DNA of 64,000 nt. Origin: Cardinalis cardinalis. Taxonomy: Eukaryota; Chordata; Aves; Passeriformes; Cardinalidae. Positions 24,135 through 37,700 of the stretch are shown here, piece after piece. The translations under genes and the position numbers were made by a program. The notes under the pieces are model-generated. The model saw nothing but the letters and a program-made list of their open reading frames with translations. It was not told the DNA's origin and searched no databases. The first letter of the stretch is position 1. Each line of letters starts with the position of its first letter. Location: assembly GCA_014549065.1 (NCBI GenBank), contig JACDOX010000172.1, forward strand, positions 662,217 to 726,216, read 5' to 3'.

Positions 24135-26697
24135 ATAAATAAAGTAATGGTAAATTTGGGGGCTGAAAATTGTAAAATGCACATTTGATCTCTCTTTAAG
24201 TGTTTGGTCATTACTGTAATACAAATAATTGTCAATGTAGTAAGGATGGGTTAAAGGTAATATCAGGATCCTCTTCCTAGCTCCTTTACCAGTTGTAAGT
24301 TATGCTTCTTTTTCAGTCTTGGGTATTTTTCTTTGGGAATTAGTATTTTGGGAGCAGAAGGGGACTTCTTTTTTTGGTATTTCTCTTATTATTTAAGCTG
24401 GAACATGGGGTTTTATCTCTTGGCTTGTCATTTCAGCTCATTGAAATAAATTTCCCTCTCTGCTAACTTGCTGCTGTAGTTTATAAAGAAGGTCTTCTGT
24501 TATACTCATTATTCCTATGGTTTTCAGACTAAAAAGGAGACTTCTGGAGTGATACCAATTGTTTTATCAAGGGATATCAGTGATTGAATTAATTTTCACA
24601 TCAAAGCCTCACTACAAAATGCACTGTTTTTCTTGTGATGCAGAGTGAGGTCTGCAACCTCTCTTCTGTGGATTGTTTAATAGTAGTTTAACATGAGCAA
24701 ATGTTTCTGTTAGTTTGTTTAAGCTTTACTTTCATCTATAGAACACATTCTTGCCTGAAAAAGACTTAAAGCATCTTAGGTATTTGTGTTATGTGTGTGT
24801 AGGGAAAAAAAGTTGTAATTACCAAAAATAATGTATACATATTCCTTGGTATCTGAAGAGTAAAATTATTGTTGATGCTGGTGGTCAAAAATGAGTTCTT
24901 AGTAAGATCTTAGTGTCTTGTATTGCATGGAAAATGTATAAACCTGGATTTGGAAGGAGCTGCCTTGAAAGCAGTTTAAATGGCATTAGTTATAAACATC
25001 TTCTAATAATCAAAGAGAATGTTTATCCAAAAGGCACTTTTTTTTTTATTTTAAAGTTTCTTCAAATGTTGAGAGCATTATAACCTTAATTCTAGCACCT
25101 GCTTGTTGGAAGCAGTTGAATTAGCTTTTTTGTACCAATGAAGAAATCATGCTTGGCTGAAGGTGAAGAGAGTCCAAACATGGCTTTATTTTCCTTGTAT
25201 AAAAAGGTGGTGTTTAAATGTGTCTGAATATTGGCCAGTGGCGTGTAGGAAAAGTCTGTGTCAATGAAATTCTTCTATGCCTTTTGAAGAATACCGGGAG
25301 TACATAACACAATCTAGTGCTTTGTCCTTTGGAGATCCTTGTTTGTGGATCAGGATATTAGCTTACATTACCAGTTCAGGTGCACCTGCCAGGCTGTGTG
25401 CTCGAGTGGCTGTGCATGGAAATAGCTATCTCTGCTGATCAAAGCAGATGATTCTGGCAGGATCTTCAAGCAGGCTTAGCATAAATTGGTAGAGTTCTTC
25501 TGACNGTCCTTAGTTTGCTAGAAAACTAAATTTGCATAAATTTCTATGGAGTTACTTAAATGGACTGTTATTTCAGTGAATGAGTTTGTGTGAGGTGTGA
25601 AAACCAGAAAAGCTGCGATAGAAATGGGCACCATCTTAGGGGTTGATGCCTGCTACTTGTGTCAGCATTTGTGTGTTACTTTGTGTGACCTTGATTTTGC
25701 ACAATAAAAACCAGTGGTATAGTTTGTAAGGCATTAACTGGTTTATGTATGCAAATATTTGCAACAACTCCATGCTGGGAGTTTTCCAGGGCTTGCTAGA
25801 TATCAACTACAGAGCTGTAACTGCTTGGATTGCTTGGAGACTTGATCTTCTATTGTATGGCCCTCTTTTCATTCATTTTTTGCTTTCTAAGATTTTGGAA
25901 AGACATTAAGAACAACAGCTGCAGTTGGGATCTAAAACAAGACGTATTTTGTGTATGCTTCATGTTTGCCTTCATGACAAGATGCAGAACTATCTTAGGC
26001 AGCTCTGTTTTGTGCCTGCCTTTCACAGCTGTGTAAGCCATGACAGTGTCACATGTGAGACAGTCCTTCACTGGCTGGTGTAGCAGGAGTGCATTGAAAT
26101 TAGGTGTGTGCTTGGAAAGGGAGTAGATAATTCAGTACATTCTTGATAGTGTATTTCTAGCTCCTGACACTATATTATGTAGTCATCTCTAATGACTATG
26201 CATCTTCTGTTTTTCGAGGTGGGTTTGTTTGGGGTTTTTTTAAAGTTTGTAAGCCTTTCACTTGCTTCCACCTAGTAGTGCCTCTGATGGACATTTCAGC
26301 AAGTTCAGAGGCTTTTCTAATTTTCTTATCTGGGTTATTACTGTTAAAGTGGAGTTAGACTGGAGTAGTTGGTTATTAGCATTTAAAATAACAGCTTTTT
26401 GGATTACTGAAATATCAATATAAGTTATCATAATTGATGACTCTAGTTTTTAATGTGCTGTTTACAAGATTAACTAGACTCCTTTGTATAACAGTTCTCC
26501 TTCTCCCCTTTCTGGTTCACCATTTGAAATGGGTATTCTGTGGAGTTCAGCTGTCCCTGGGTTTTTTTTTTTTCCTCAACTTTCACTGGGCAGAATTATA
26601 TTTTGAAGTTCTTCCCTATCTCTTTATTACCTTTTTGCTTTTAACTTTAAAACCTGAGACTATCAGTTACAGTGTATTGCCTATCAAAAAGAAACTT

Positions 26698-26726
26698 CCC
26701 CCCCTCCCCCCCCCCGTTCCCCCCAT
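26698..26726. repeat. C-rich homopolymer tract in intron 1
   Basis: C7-T-C11-G-TT-C6 is nearly pure C over 29 bases. The minus strand therefore has three long G runs, a possible G-quadruplex. Confidence 0.95.
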
Positions 26727-29700
26727 AGATATTTTTAGGAAGCTTAATCTTGTCTACTTTGCAACTGTGTTTTATGTTGCCTGGAAACTTTTTTTCCTCA
26801 TATTTGCTTTCAGAGACCTGTGTTTCTAATTCAGGCTGATATTTTTTGTATTGAGTGGAAAACAATGTTATACAAATATAATTCCCCAAAGGATCATAGC
26901 GCTCCTGTTTACCGTTCTACATGTCTTTTATGCAATTCTATTATGTGCTGCTGATGAAGATTGACTCTATTAATGTTGGTCACCATCTGCTGTTATTGTT
27001 TATTCTTTTGTGAACATCTGTCTTCTAAAATATTAAGACATAAAACCAAATAATCAGCTTTCCCTGTAATTTTATTACTTTTATTACTTACAAAATGTAT
27101 TTACAAAGTACATTTAATAAGAAAGATCCATTGATTTTAAGGTCTGTATTTAAAATATACTAGTAATTTTTACATCTCTTTGTGAAAGAAGTATGTCATG
27201 AAACACTGTTTATGAAATGATCACCAGGACTTTGTAGCAGCATTACAATTTCTATATTTTTTTTTTTTCATGCCTGGAGTTCAGCTAGTGAACCCCCTTT
27301 TCTAAAAGTGAAATGTGTTAATTGCACAGAAATGAAAACCAGATATTATGGGCATAATATAGCAAAAAATATTACAAAAGACAATGAGACATTGTTGAAT
27401 AAGAGATGTATTTTAAAAAAAAGTCAAAAAATGTATCTTTTCTGTGATGCCAGTACCCTGAAATATGCGTAAGATAGTGAACAACTTATCATGCCAAATC
27501 AAAGAATATTTCCCAGAACAGCGTATTTCTGAAGCAGTGGTAAAAGATTTACTCTTTACATATACAAAGCTCAAATACGTGCAGGGAACTTTCAAAGTGT
27601 ACAGCAAGGGGTTTGCTTCAGAAAGTGGGGTAAAATTTTTCCGTTATTATATCAACATCATGATTAGAATTTGTTCTCTTAACCTATTAAGGAAAAATGA
27701 AAAGAAATACAGAATGAATGGCAAATGCTAGACTGAATTAGTTAGATGATTGTACACAGTTTGGGAGTTAAGTTTTTTACACTTCATCTCAGTACCTAAT
27801 TTGTCACAAAAGATGTAGGAAATAATTCTTCCTTTGTTGGAAAGAATCCTTTATTTTTTTACCCGGGCTTGAGTTGCAAATTTGTATAGCATCGCAGCTG
27901 CTGTTGATTCTGCCTAGTACTTCAACAGGCTGTGTTTTAGTACCAGCAGTAGTAACCATGTTGGAGGGATAATAATACTATGATTTATTTACAATTTTTG
28001 GGAAGACTTTATTGAAGAAAAGACACCATGAAGTTATATTTATTCGAATGCTGTTGGAATCAAATGGTAAATAAAATCATTATCTACAGCTTGTTCAGTT
28101 AAACCCCTCAAATTATCATGTATTTATGAAAAGACATCACAGTCCATACAAAGAAGAGAATGGGGTTTACATATTTGATAGTTACACAGCTACATTTTTC
28201 CTCCTCACCAATTCCTAGTATCTATCATTACAACTTCTTTCGTCTGTGAGTGCGTGCGTACTTTCTCTGTGTGTCATCTCAGTGGTTTCCTCATGTTGGA
28301 CCAATGAGGGACAGTCTATGTGTAGATGCTAAATTTCAAACAAAGGATCAGTATGTTGTTTTACAGCATCGTTGAACTAGCATTATTGATTGAAAGCGAA
28401 TGTACAGATACCTAGACTTTAAACAAATGTAGCAAAATATATACATATAAATAATTTTGTCCTGTTCAGTTACATGTTATGAGAATGGTTTAAAAAATTT
28501 ATGAAAAAGTTCATTACCTTTTAACTTTGATATTACATTCTGTTGTAATTTTTATCCTCCTCTTTTGCTGAAGTGCATCCTTCCTTTACCTTTCTTTTTT
28601 TTTGGCTTGCATTTTTTTTTCACTTGGCTTTATTTCAGGTTTGATTTAATGTGATTCCTGTGTTATTTGTTTCATTGCTACAGGGGTTGTGTGTGTTGTC
28701 ATTCAGTGCCCTGATCTTTTGCTTTTTCCTTGGTAATAAAAGGCTGTCTATTTAAGTGTCCACTATCTATTTCAGTGTCCAAATAAACAGTTCATTCCTG
28801 TATTTTCTTCTTGAATAAAACTGGTAATTTCCCAAAGTGGTTGAGGTCCAATATTTGATAAGACAACCAGAGCCTGAAGGAGAAGTAGATACACGTATTG
28901 TCTGGGACACAAGAATTTACCCATGTATTTGAATGTCATAAAATTATCAGTGCTGTTCATGACAATGACAGAGAATGCTGTTTCCTGGGAGTATATTTTG
29001 GTATTCTTAGACTTAAAATTGTATATTTCTGTTCTTATTCTTTATTTTCTCATTCTCTTTTCATTTAGTGTTTCATTTCAGTAACAAAAAAAAGCAGCTC
29101 TACAGAATACAAAAACCAATTAAGTTTTGCAGTTTTAAAAAATTAGCTCAGTGTAATGCCTTGCAATGCATGGAGGATAGTTGTATTTGCAAGACAGCTT
29201 AGATTTTTTTTGCTTGCCTTTTCTCCATGCCCCTCTAGGGGGAGGCTGCCTACATCTGCTATACACACCCAGTCAGGACCTGGGGTATAGCAGGATATCT
29301 TCCCTAAATGCCTTTTCCCAAGGCTGGCCTCTCCTCTCTACAATTGTGTGCATAGGATAGTACTCACATTTTATAAAAGGTGTCAGTATTATATTATAAA
29401 TATTTACAAATTAAAAATGTGCTTTTGCAAAACAAGAGTTTAAATGTTAGTTAAATGTTGGGGTTTTCCCCACCAAGTCACTTTATTTCTTTACTCTATC
29501 ACAAATAATTATGTGACCTGCTAGCAGTCATGAGGTTTTGGTAATCAGAAAAAAATCGAGGTAACATCAGGTTCAGTCCACAGCATTACACAGACATCAT
29601 AGATACATTGCTCATGTTGCGTGAATTTACTGAGCTATTTCAGTGAAAGAACCTTCTGATGTGAGCATGTTGCCCAGGTATGTTTGCAGAAGTACTGAAA

Positions 29701-30978
29701 GATTGTTAAAAATTCAAAGGAAGGTTTATCTCAGCTTGCCGTCAAAGACCACCCTGAAAGAGCTGTTTCTGACAGCTAGAAAGCCACTGAGGTAGAGAAA
29801 TACACACTATGCTTTTGTGCCTTGTGTGAAACTAGTTTAGGGAACTATATGGACAGTTTCTTGCCCTGAGCCTTTCACATAATGCTAGTAGCTTGATAGC
29901 ATGCCCTGGATTCCTACAGAAAAGATGCAGCAAGTCTTTGGGGAGTGATTTCTCCTCTGTGCTGACTTGGAGAACTATATAAAAATTTGCTTTGGATAGT
30001 GAAGTCTGTGATGAGGTGTAAAACCGTGAAATGGATTGTGCATGTCACAATGGAGTATCTGTTCTCTTAAGGCACTTAGAAGCAGGCCTGGCTGCCTATC
30101 ATGGTGAGTGTCACTGAAATGCCAGGGAGAGAACTGTCTGTATTTCATCCTCTGATATCTATTCCTTATCTAGAAAGCAAACAGAAAGGATTTAAGTGGG
30201 CTAAAAGTGCATGACTTAGGCAAATGGTCATAGCAAAACAGAGAATTTATGTCAGTTCAACTTTATGATGAACTTCTGCCTATTGTTGCAACAAATGTTG
30301 GTGCATTTTAGTATTTTTGTGCCTTTATAGGTATTTACTTATTTTCCAGTGAAAAGACTTTTTGTTTTCTGTAAGGCACTATTCTAAGTTGTTGTGAGTT
30401 TCCAGCTACAAAAATGTAATTATATACCTCAGGTATTTAAGATTTTAAAAATCTTCATGAGCAATCTCAAATGAATACTTGGAATGTAGTCCTAAATTGG
30501 CTCATTTTCTTGTAAGAGCTGGTATGAGAGTGGTTGCAATGTGGAAAGTATATTAATCTGTGGACAGGCATTGTATATAGGAATTTATTACTCTAAACAT
30601 TTAAGACCTATGAGGTGATTTAGACTTACTCTTGTTATTTAAAATCACAGCAGAAATATATTACTATCTTTTGATACTTTTGGTTTTTTCTATCAGTTTA
30701 TAAAAGCTGTCTAGAAATACTTTCATTTGAGTTCTTCTCTGAAAGAACAACTGAAATGAAATTACTTGAGTTCTTATCTGAAAAATACAGCCACTGGTCC
30801 TTGACAGCAAATCCTGAAGCAAGCAGATGCCATTCTGGCCTGATGCCATTGTGTAGAGATACAATCACCCTTTTGCAGTACTATTGTAATAAAGGCAGCT
30901 GGACTTTAAATAGATTTAGAATCAGTGCATTTCAGAAATTGTTGTGAGATGATTTTCTTTCTTTTTCTTTCTTTTTAG

Positions 30979-31928
30979 AGTGCAAGAAGTGGATAAACTA
31001 CAATTTCAATATTGTAATCTTATTCAAAATTATTTTTAGTTCTGGGAGACTGAATATTCTCCTTCTGGAGTCATCATATGTCAGAATTGTTCAAGCTTTG
31101 CAAAACTGTTGCCCAGTAGGTGAACATGGAGACACAGCTAGACCCCATGAAGGATGATTTGCCTTTAATGGCAAACACTGGCTACATGCTTGTAAAGCAC
31201 TATGTATTGGACTTGGATGTGGATTTTAAAAGTAAAGTTATTGAAGGCAGCATAGTTTTGTTCTTTGAGACTGGGAGCCAGTACAGGAAAACCATCAGTG
31301 CTGGCAAAGAATGCTACCAGCCACAGTTTGATGAAACCTGTAAAATGAGGGCATCTGAACCCTGCCACATTCCTATGATAAATGTTAGTACCTGTTCATC
31401 TAAAACAGAATGTAATGATTTTGCTGTCAGTGGTAAAGAAGAGGAAGCTTCTGATGAAAATAGTAACCATAGCAACAATGAACAGGCTTCTGGGATTTCT
31501 AGTTCAAAGGACTGCTGTGACATAGAGGATCATGGAAACAAGGATTTTCTGCTGGTATTGGACTGCTGTGATTTATCTATTCTAAAGGTTGAAGAGGTAG
31601 ATGTTGCTGCTGTGTCAGGCATTCAAAAATTTACAAGGTCTGCAAAGCTAACTGGAGTTTCAAAGGAGCTGGAAAATCTCAGGAATCAGATTGTACATGA
31701 ACTTGTGACTTTACCTGCAGATCGCTGGAAGGAACAGCTATACTATTTTACTCACTGTAGCCAGGCACCTGGCTGCGGGGAGCTTCTGTTTAGTACTGGC
31801 ACCTGGAGCTTAGAGATAAGGAAATCAGGAATTCAGTCTCCAGCAGACTTTCCTCATGCAATAAGAGTATGGTACAAAACCAAACCAGAGGGAAGATCTG
31901 TTACATGGACTACAGACCAGAGTGGCAG
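30979..31928 (+). CDS. AOPEP: AOPEP exon 2: first coding exon of aminopeptidase O (CDS from 31126)
   Basis: This exon encodes residues 1 to 267 and two bases of codon 268 of aminopeptidase O, a predicted zinc metallopeptidase of the M1 family that removes N-terminal residues from peptides. I recognise it from family knowledge: the start (METQLDPMKDDLPLMAN), the HYVLDLDVDF block, LLVLDCCDLS, and KTKPEGRSVTWT near the end match vertebrate AOPEP in order. The chosen ATG at 31126 has A at -3 and G at +4, a strong initiation context. The ORF is open upstream for only two more codons (GTG, AAC) after a TAG. A strong pyrimidine tract and TTTTTAG at 30977-30978 give the acceptor. The donor is GGCAG|GTATGT at 31929. 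Residues about 104-140 form an acidic Ser/Asn-rich low-complexity stretch inside the N-terminal domain, also present in my recollection of the human protein. The exact 5' border is less certain, because a second AG lies at 31039-31040. Confidence 0.95.
31078..31119 (+). promoter_or_regulatory. Upstream ORF in the AOPEP 5' leader
   Basis: The 5' untranslated part of exon 2 contains an ATG at 31078 that opens a 13-codon reading frame closed by TAG at 31117-31119. It is in the same frame as the main ORF, whose ATG lies six bases after this stop. This spacing suits leaky scanning better than re-initiation. Its context (A at -3, T at +4) is moderate. It would be part of the mRNA only if the acceptor at 30978 or the one at 31040 is used. 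Both keep it. Confidence 0.5.
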
Positions 31929-32743
31929 GTATGTAACTGTTTGCTGAAATCTTTGTATGCAATAAATTTAAATAGGTGCAAGAATAGAAAATCATATAAT
32001 TGCTGAGCAAGTGTGAAGATGATGAGTACACTGTTCCACAGTTTTCATTTCATCCTTGATTTCAATCCTTTTGCTGCCCTATAGAAGAACAGACAATCTC
32101 TCTGCTTGTGAAACCCTAAGGGACTTGAAGATCACAGGCCCGTCTTAGTGGTTGTGTTTGGTCTTTCTGGGTGGGAGTAAATAACTTGTGTGTATTTCAA
32201 TGTGTGTGCAGGGAATGGGGAATTATCATTTAGAGAAAGAAAAGGTATGAGTGACAGGTTGCTTTGTGCTCTTTTTCCTTCCTGGCTTACACAGCACAAA
32301 GTTCAGTATACTTAACATTTAATATAATTACTTCACAATTAGTATTTTATCAATATTGTAATCAGCTTAGAAATACAGTCTTTTCCTGTTTAGTCTCTCA
32401 TAATCAGCTTTCAAAATCTTCTTCATCTATAATGTTAAGAACATTGATGATAGTGAATGAACTGCAAACTGAAAGAAAATATGGCATTATATATCTAGTG
32501 TTAGTGAAAAGAACATGGTATTGTGCTGAAATCTTCAATATAAGCCTTTTATAGAAGAGAAACTACAATCCACTCTTGACTTGTACAACTGTAATTGTTT
32601 TATTGGAATGTGGAAAGGTGGATTTTAATGGCTGTTATTTCTTTCTGATGTCTAAAAAGCAGGAACAAAGTTGGAAGATAAGAAACAAATGTGATCTAAT
32701 TGAATACTTGCCTTCCTTTCCCAGTCAAAAGATAAATGGTTAT

Positions 32744-32905
32744 ATTTTATTTCAGTTATATTAAATTAAATATTTTATTTCAGTTATATTAAATTATATA
32801 AATCAAGTATTTTCTTAATTTATATAATTTTTATATAATTATATAATAAAAATAATATCTTTTATTTCAGTTATATTAAATTATATAAATTAAGTCTTTT
32901 TTCTA
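32744..32905. repeat. AT-rich triplicated segment with splice-acceptor-like copies, intron 2
   Basis: TTTTATTTCAGTTATATTAA occurs three times (32746, 32774 and about 32860). Copies two and three share further sequence (ATTATATAAAT, then AAGT). Each unit contains TTTTATTTCAG, a plausible but probably unused 3' splice site. Confidence 0.9.
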
Positions 32906-34673
32906 GCATCTGTGTTGGTGAGGACAATGAGGCCTTTTGATTGTATTTGTAATGGTGAGGGAATTCTGCTACTAATCTGTAAGCACCATCAAGTCCAGAA
33001 ATGCCTCAGTTGTGTTCATTATTTCTTTCCCTTCCTTTCCTCACTCTCTGAGGAGTTATTTTTGGTATGAGTTTATGAAATTTAACTTGATATAGTACCC
33101 TTATATCTGAAAATTCTTAATTTTGACTGCATGTCAAGGTAGAACAATTGACAATGATCACATGTCTATGTCCACTTGCCTGACTAACTAGTTAGCAAGA
33201 TTCAGCTGGTGCAGTATTTCTTCTCTCTGTGGTTTGAGTATCTGAATGTTTCTTTTAAGCATCTAAATCATGAACAATTTTGACTCTTTATAAGTCTTTC
33301 ACTGCAAAGCATTATTTTTACTTTAGTGATGTTTCATGACAGTTGTACACTAATGAATAGAATTTTTTGGATTAGTAATGGAGCAGAAAAAGCAGGCTTG
33401 ACATGGATCCAGAAGTTTGATGATATAAAATAGTACAAACTGATTTATTATCAGGCCTACATTAGTCCAAAAACTAATGTCTGTCAGAAAATAAGTTCTC
33501 ATAGCATAATCATTACAATCTTTCTAAAGTCAAATTCTATGTGATGAGCCCATAAAGATAGTGGTAAATCTCTTATTGCCATATGAGGATTCTTCAGATT
33601 GTTCCAAATTATGTATCTGGTGCTTTTTATTTCAGATGTCAAATCCTCTGCCAAAGAAGACTATACAATGGTTCCAACACGTAAATAACAAAGTACACGC
33701 ATTGTGTAACCACTTCCAACGTTTCGTGCAATTTAATACTTGTACAATGTTTTGAAATTTAGCCTATGCACAATTTTATCAAGAGCTTCATTTTATTTGT
33801 TTTAAAGAATGATGTATTGTAATACACAAACAACACCAGCTGAAAAAGCTTTGTGGGGTGAGCTTAGGCAAGGTCAGATATGTGTATACAAACATGTTAT
33901 CACATCAGGACACATTTCTGGTTTTAGTGGAGGAACTGAACATGTGGAATTTCAGTATTTCCCTGTCCAAGCTTTTGTGACCAAACAAAAAAGGCAATGA
34001 CAGAGCTGACTTGTGTAAATGAAAAGAGGAGAGGAGGTAAAGTATAAAGGACAGTATAAAGGACATATGTATGACCAGGACACCTACCAAAATGCACTTG
34101 ATGAATAGAGACACTTTTGACCTCTCTAAACTTGCATGCTAGTTCCTTGCATCACTGGTATGATGACACAGGTGTGTGTACAGCTGGGTCATAAGGCATA
34201 TTAGGGAGCTAATCTAATTGAAAGTAAGTACAGCGGGGAAGAGAACAGAAGGGAATAAGGTGTGTTTGGAAAATACTACTGAGGTTAGTTTGGAAGATAA
34301 AGTTATTTACTACAAATTATAGAATGTGTCATGAAAATAGATGTTTGGTTTTTCAGTGGTGTGAGTTAGCATTGTTCTGTGCTCTTGGAAGCAGGAAATG
34401 CAGGAAGGAAAGAATTTGGTTTTCTTCATAGGCAAGGTTTGATAGAATAAGATAGTCCAGAACCCTGGTAGGTCACAGACCAAACCCTAAGAGGGTCTCC
34501 TTAACTCAGGAGGATCTCTACTGTTACTTTGTTTAATTTTGTTCCCAGTAATGGGAACATGAGAATATAAATATTTGACAAATTAATGAAATATTTTGAA
34601 GTTTGTTGGATTATTCATGTGATATGCAATGAATTCTAAAGACTGACAAATTATATTAGTAGAATGGAAAAGT

Positions 34674-34765
34674 AAAACAAACAAACAAAAATAAACCACA
34701 AAAAACCCCAAAGCACAAACAAACAAAAACCCAAAAAACCAAATCAAAACCAAACAAAAAAACTA
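34674..34765. repeat. A-rich (CAAA)n simple repeat in intron 2
   Basis: AAAACAAACAAACAAAAATA continues through many ACAAA/CCAAA units to CCAAACAAAAAAACTAG. It resembles the repeat at 1996-2070. Confidence 0.9.
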
Positions 34766-37700
34766 GGCAAACTCTAAGTACAAAATAAATGGACTTGATA
34801 TTCCTGAAATGTGAAAGGCAACAAACCAATATTTGTAAAAAATATAAATTCTATCCTCTGAATTAGTTTTCTTAACTAAAAGGAAGACAATGAGAAACAT
34901 GACAATTATTGACTGATGTTTTTTTCGACAGTAAAATGTAAACAAGAATACCTGCTCTGGTGGAATCTGATGACAGTCACTGGAACCTTGCATATATGTA
35001 AATTGATAAGGCAGAGTAAAAAATTTCTTGTTGTTTAGAGGCCCAAAAGTCCTGCTGCTTTGACAATGGAATTTAGAATAAGGAACAGCTGCAAACAGCA
35101 GTGCTTTTAGGGGGATTGGCCTTGTAGTTGGAGAGTGTCCCCTCACATCCTTAAATGGAGACAGCCTTTGCAGAAATAGGGAATGTAATTTTTCAAATAC
35201 AGGAAAGGGATAGAGTTTCTGAGATGGGCTTTTCCTCTGATAAAGCCTCAGACATTAGGTAAAGCAGTTTGACATGGGTGAGCCTTAGAATATGTTTCAG
35301 GTGTTTGATGGAAAGCATCTCAAGGTCTGCAGAATCCTGCTCAAAGAACAGATTATCAACTAAACATTTATTATTAGTTTGAAGACAGTGTTAATTCATT
35401 ATTATAGTAAACTGGGTAGGCTTTCATGGGAGAGGGAGATCTACCAAGAGCTGGTTTGACCTGATTTTGTTGAGTTGTAAAGATATGTGGACTACTGATG
35501 AGTTACAATTGCATGAATCAAATTCTCATCAGAGAGATTACTGAACAACATGCAGTCTCTAGTCTCCTCTTGGGGCAAACCCAAACATTACCACAACTAG
35601 TACTTGATTTCTCCAGTAGTCTGGATGGCTGTTCACTTGGGAAAATTTACACATTTTTCTCATGGTCTTCCTTTTTATTAGGACCACTGATTCAGAGGAG
35701 ATAATTTAAATATTCTACAAATATTTGTTTCTTGCCACCTACATTTCCAGGCAGATCAAATCCATTTATTTTGTATGCAGGGTTTGCCTATTTTTTTTGT
35801 TTATTTTTATTTTTTTGTTTACATGTCATAAAGTTGTCCAGAGGAGTGACTTGAGATGTCACTCCTGTGTTTTGTGAATCTTTTGTGGGTGTTTGTTCTT
35901 CCAATGTGACAAATAACTAGATAAATATTCTGAGTTCTCTGCTTATCTGTCTTTTGCTCCATGAAATTTCCTTAACTCTTGAAACCTATCTTGGCAAAGA
36001 TTATGGTTGGCATAAATATTACATAAGTAGGTGATTTGAGTATTACAAGACCATTAAAAGTTAAAGACTGGGGTGGAAGGCATAGGTAGTAGAAAGAGGA
36101 AAGGAACTGTGAAGTTTCTTGCTAGGAGGGATAGAGATAAATGATTAAAAAAGGGCAAATACAGGCATCAATTGACAAGAGCAGTTTAAACCTAATTATT
36201 TGTCTTTGCTATTCTATCATGTGCTTGGATTAGCTGGTTTTTTTCTGGATCAAATGAAGAAACTGATTGATACCAGGATAAGAATTATATTTCTGGTTCT
36301 CTTATGTGCTGAAATTGTGCTGCCTGACCCCAAATAAAGACAGTTGTCACCTGCAGTAGATATCCTAAAGTAACATTGCACAATTACCAATTCTATAAAA
36401 AGAAATTACCACTGTAAAAAGAAATATAACAAATATCTAATTAAAGGCTTATATAATTGTTTTTCTGATTGTTTCCTTTAATATTTAGAACCAGTCTATT
36501 TCATTACTATTTTTTAGCAGACTGACATAATTGAGTATATTTAGGAAAATAATGAAGTTAATAAATATACCTGGTCAAAATTGTATTAAAATGGGTGAGG
36601 AGTGGAAAGAAGTCCTACTTCTGAAGAACAGATTATGTATGTGACCAGTCTTTCTCTACTTACCTAACTCACTTTGCACTTGGGCTTTTATGGTAGAGAC
36701 TTGTGATCATCCTCTGTGTGTATATTTTAGAATTAAAATGTCTTAGGGAAAAAAAAGCTACTGGACTAGGAGGCTTAGAACTAAGCCTGCAGGAGCAGCT
36801 TGAGTGTTAGCACTAAGCATATCTGTTCACTGAGTTTAATTTTCCCCATCTGCAAAATGGTATTGACATTATCTGTAAAATACCTTATGGTCTGCAGGTA
36901 AAGGTGCTCTCTGAGAGCAGGTGACATAAATGTTCTTGCTAGCATCTATTATCTGTAATGTTTATATTGTATTTGACACAGCATTATAACATTTAGTTCA
37001 GCACTGTTCTGCCAGCCAGTTTTCTCTGTCATTGTGGCATTTCCCTGTACAGAATATGAAGATCCCCTATACTGCTCCTAAGAGGGGATTGTACCAATGG
37101 CACCTGGCAAAACAGCCTTCACTGTGCATGGCAAATCACTAGGAAAATGTGTGTAGCAATAGTCACTAATCCCACCTTTCCTTTTTCCTTTCCATGCCTT
37201 CTCAGCACGTATGTGTTTTAGGGTAAATAATAATCCCAGTAGCTCTTGACTAACATTATTAGGGGGAAGCAGGTCTCCCTAGAAGGTGAAAAACAGGAAC
37301 AGGCTCTTCTTTTTTCCTGTGAATTCACTGCCATGCACTCTTTGTTTTTACGGGAGAAAAACCAATTATTCTATGTATATCAGATAGGTTACAAATACAG
37401 TTTTAGGAGTTTAATTCTAACTAAGTAAATTAAAAATCCATGCAGATTAGTGGTCCATTACATTTAGCTGTACATTGTGTTTTACTGTTTAAGAAATAAC
37501 GACTTGGCTTTCTCTCCACTGCAGTTACCTGAACTTCACTCAATGTCTAGGTCCTACTCTATTCACTCTGCTACATGATGGGGGAAGTTAGACCATTTCC
37601 TTTTCCTGTTTGTGTGCATTAACAATAATGCCTAATTAAACTGCAGCTTTCATCTCTCATTTGCTGGAAAATCAACTGGCCTGCATTAGTTAAGCCACAG

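Larger units (their letters stand above)
23341..30978 (+). other. AOPEP: AOPEP intron 1 (from about 23078)
   Basis: This is the inferred intron between the CpG-island exon and the first coding exon. It holds a small CR1 tail, the T-rich and C-rich tracts, one unresolved base at 25505, and otherwise unremarkable AT-rich sequence. It ends in a strong pyrimidine tract (30950-30976). I see no nested gene. Confidence 0.65.

Noticed and set aside
31120..31125. GTG at 31120 as start of the AOPEP reading frame
   Set aside because: ATG at 31126 has a strong initiation context and matches the family's N-terminus. A GTG start is not expected in a vertebrate gene of this kind.
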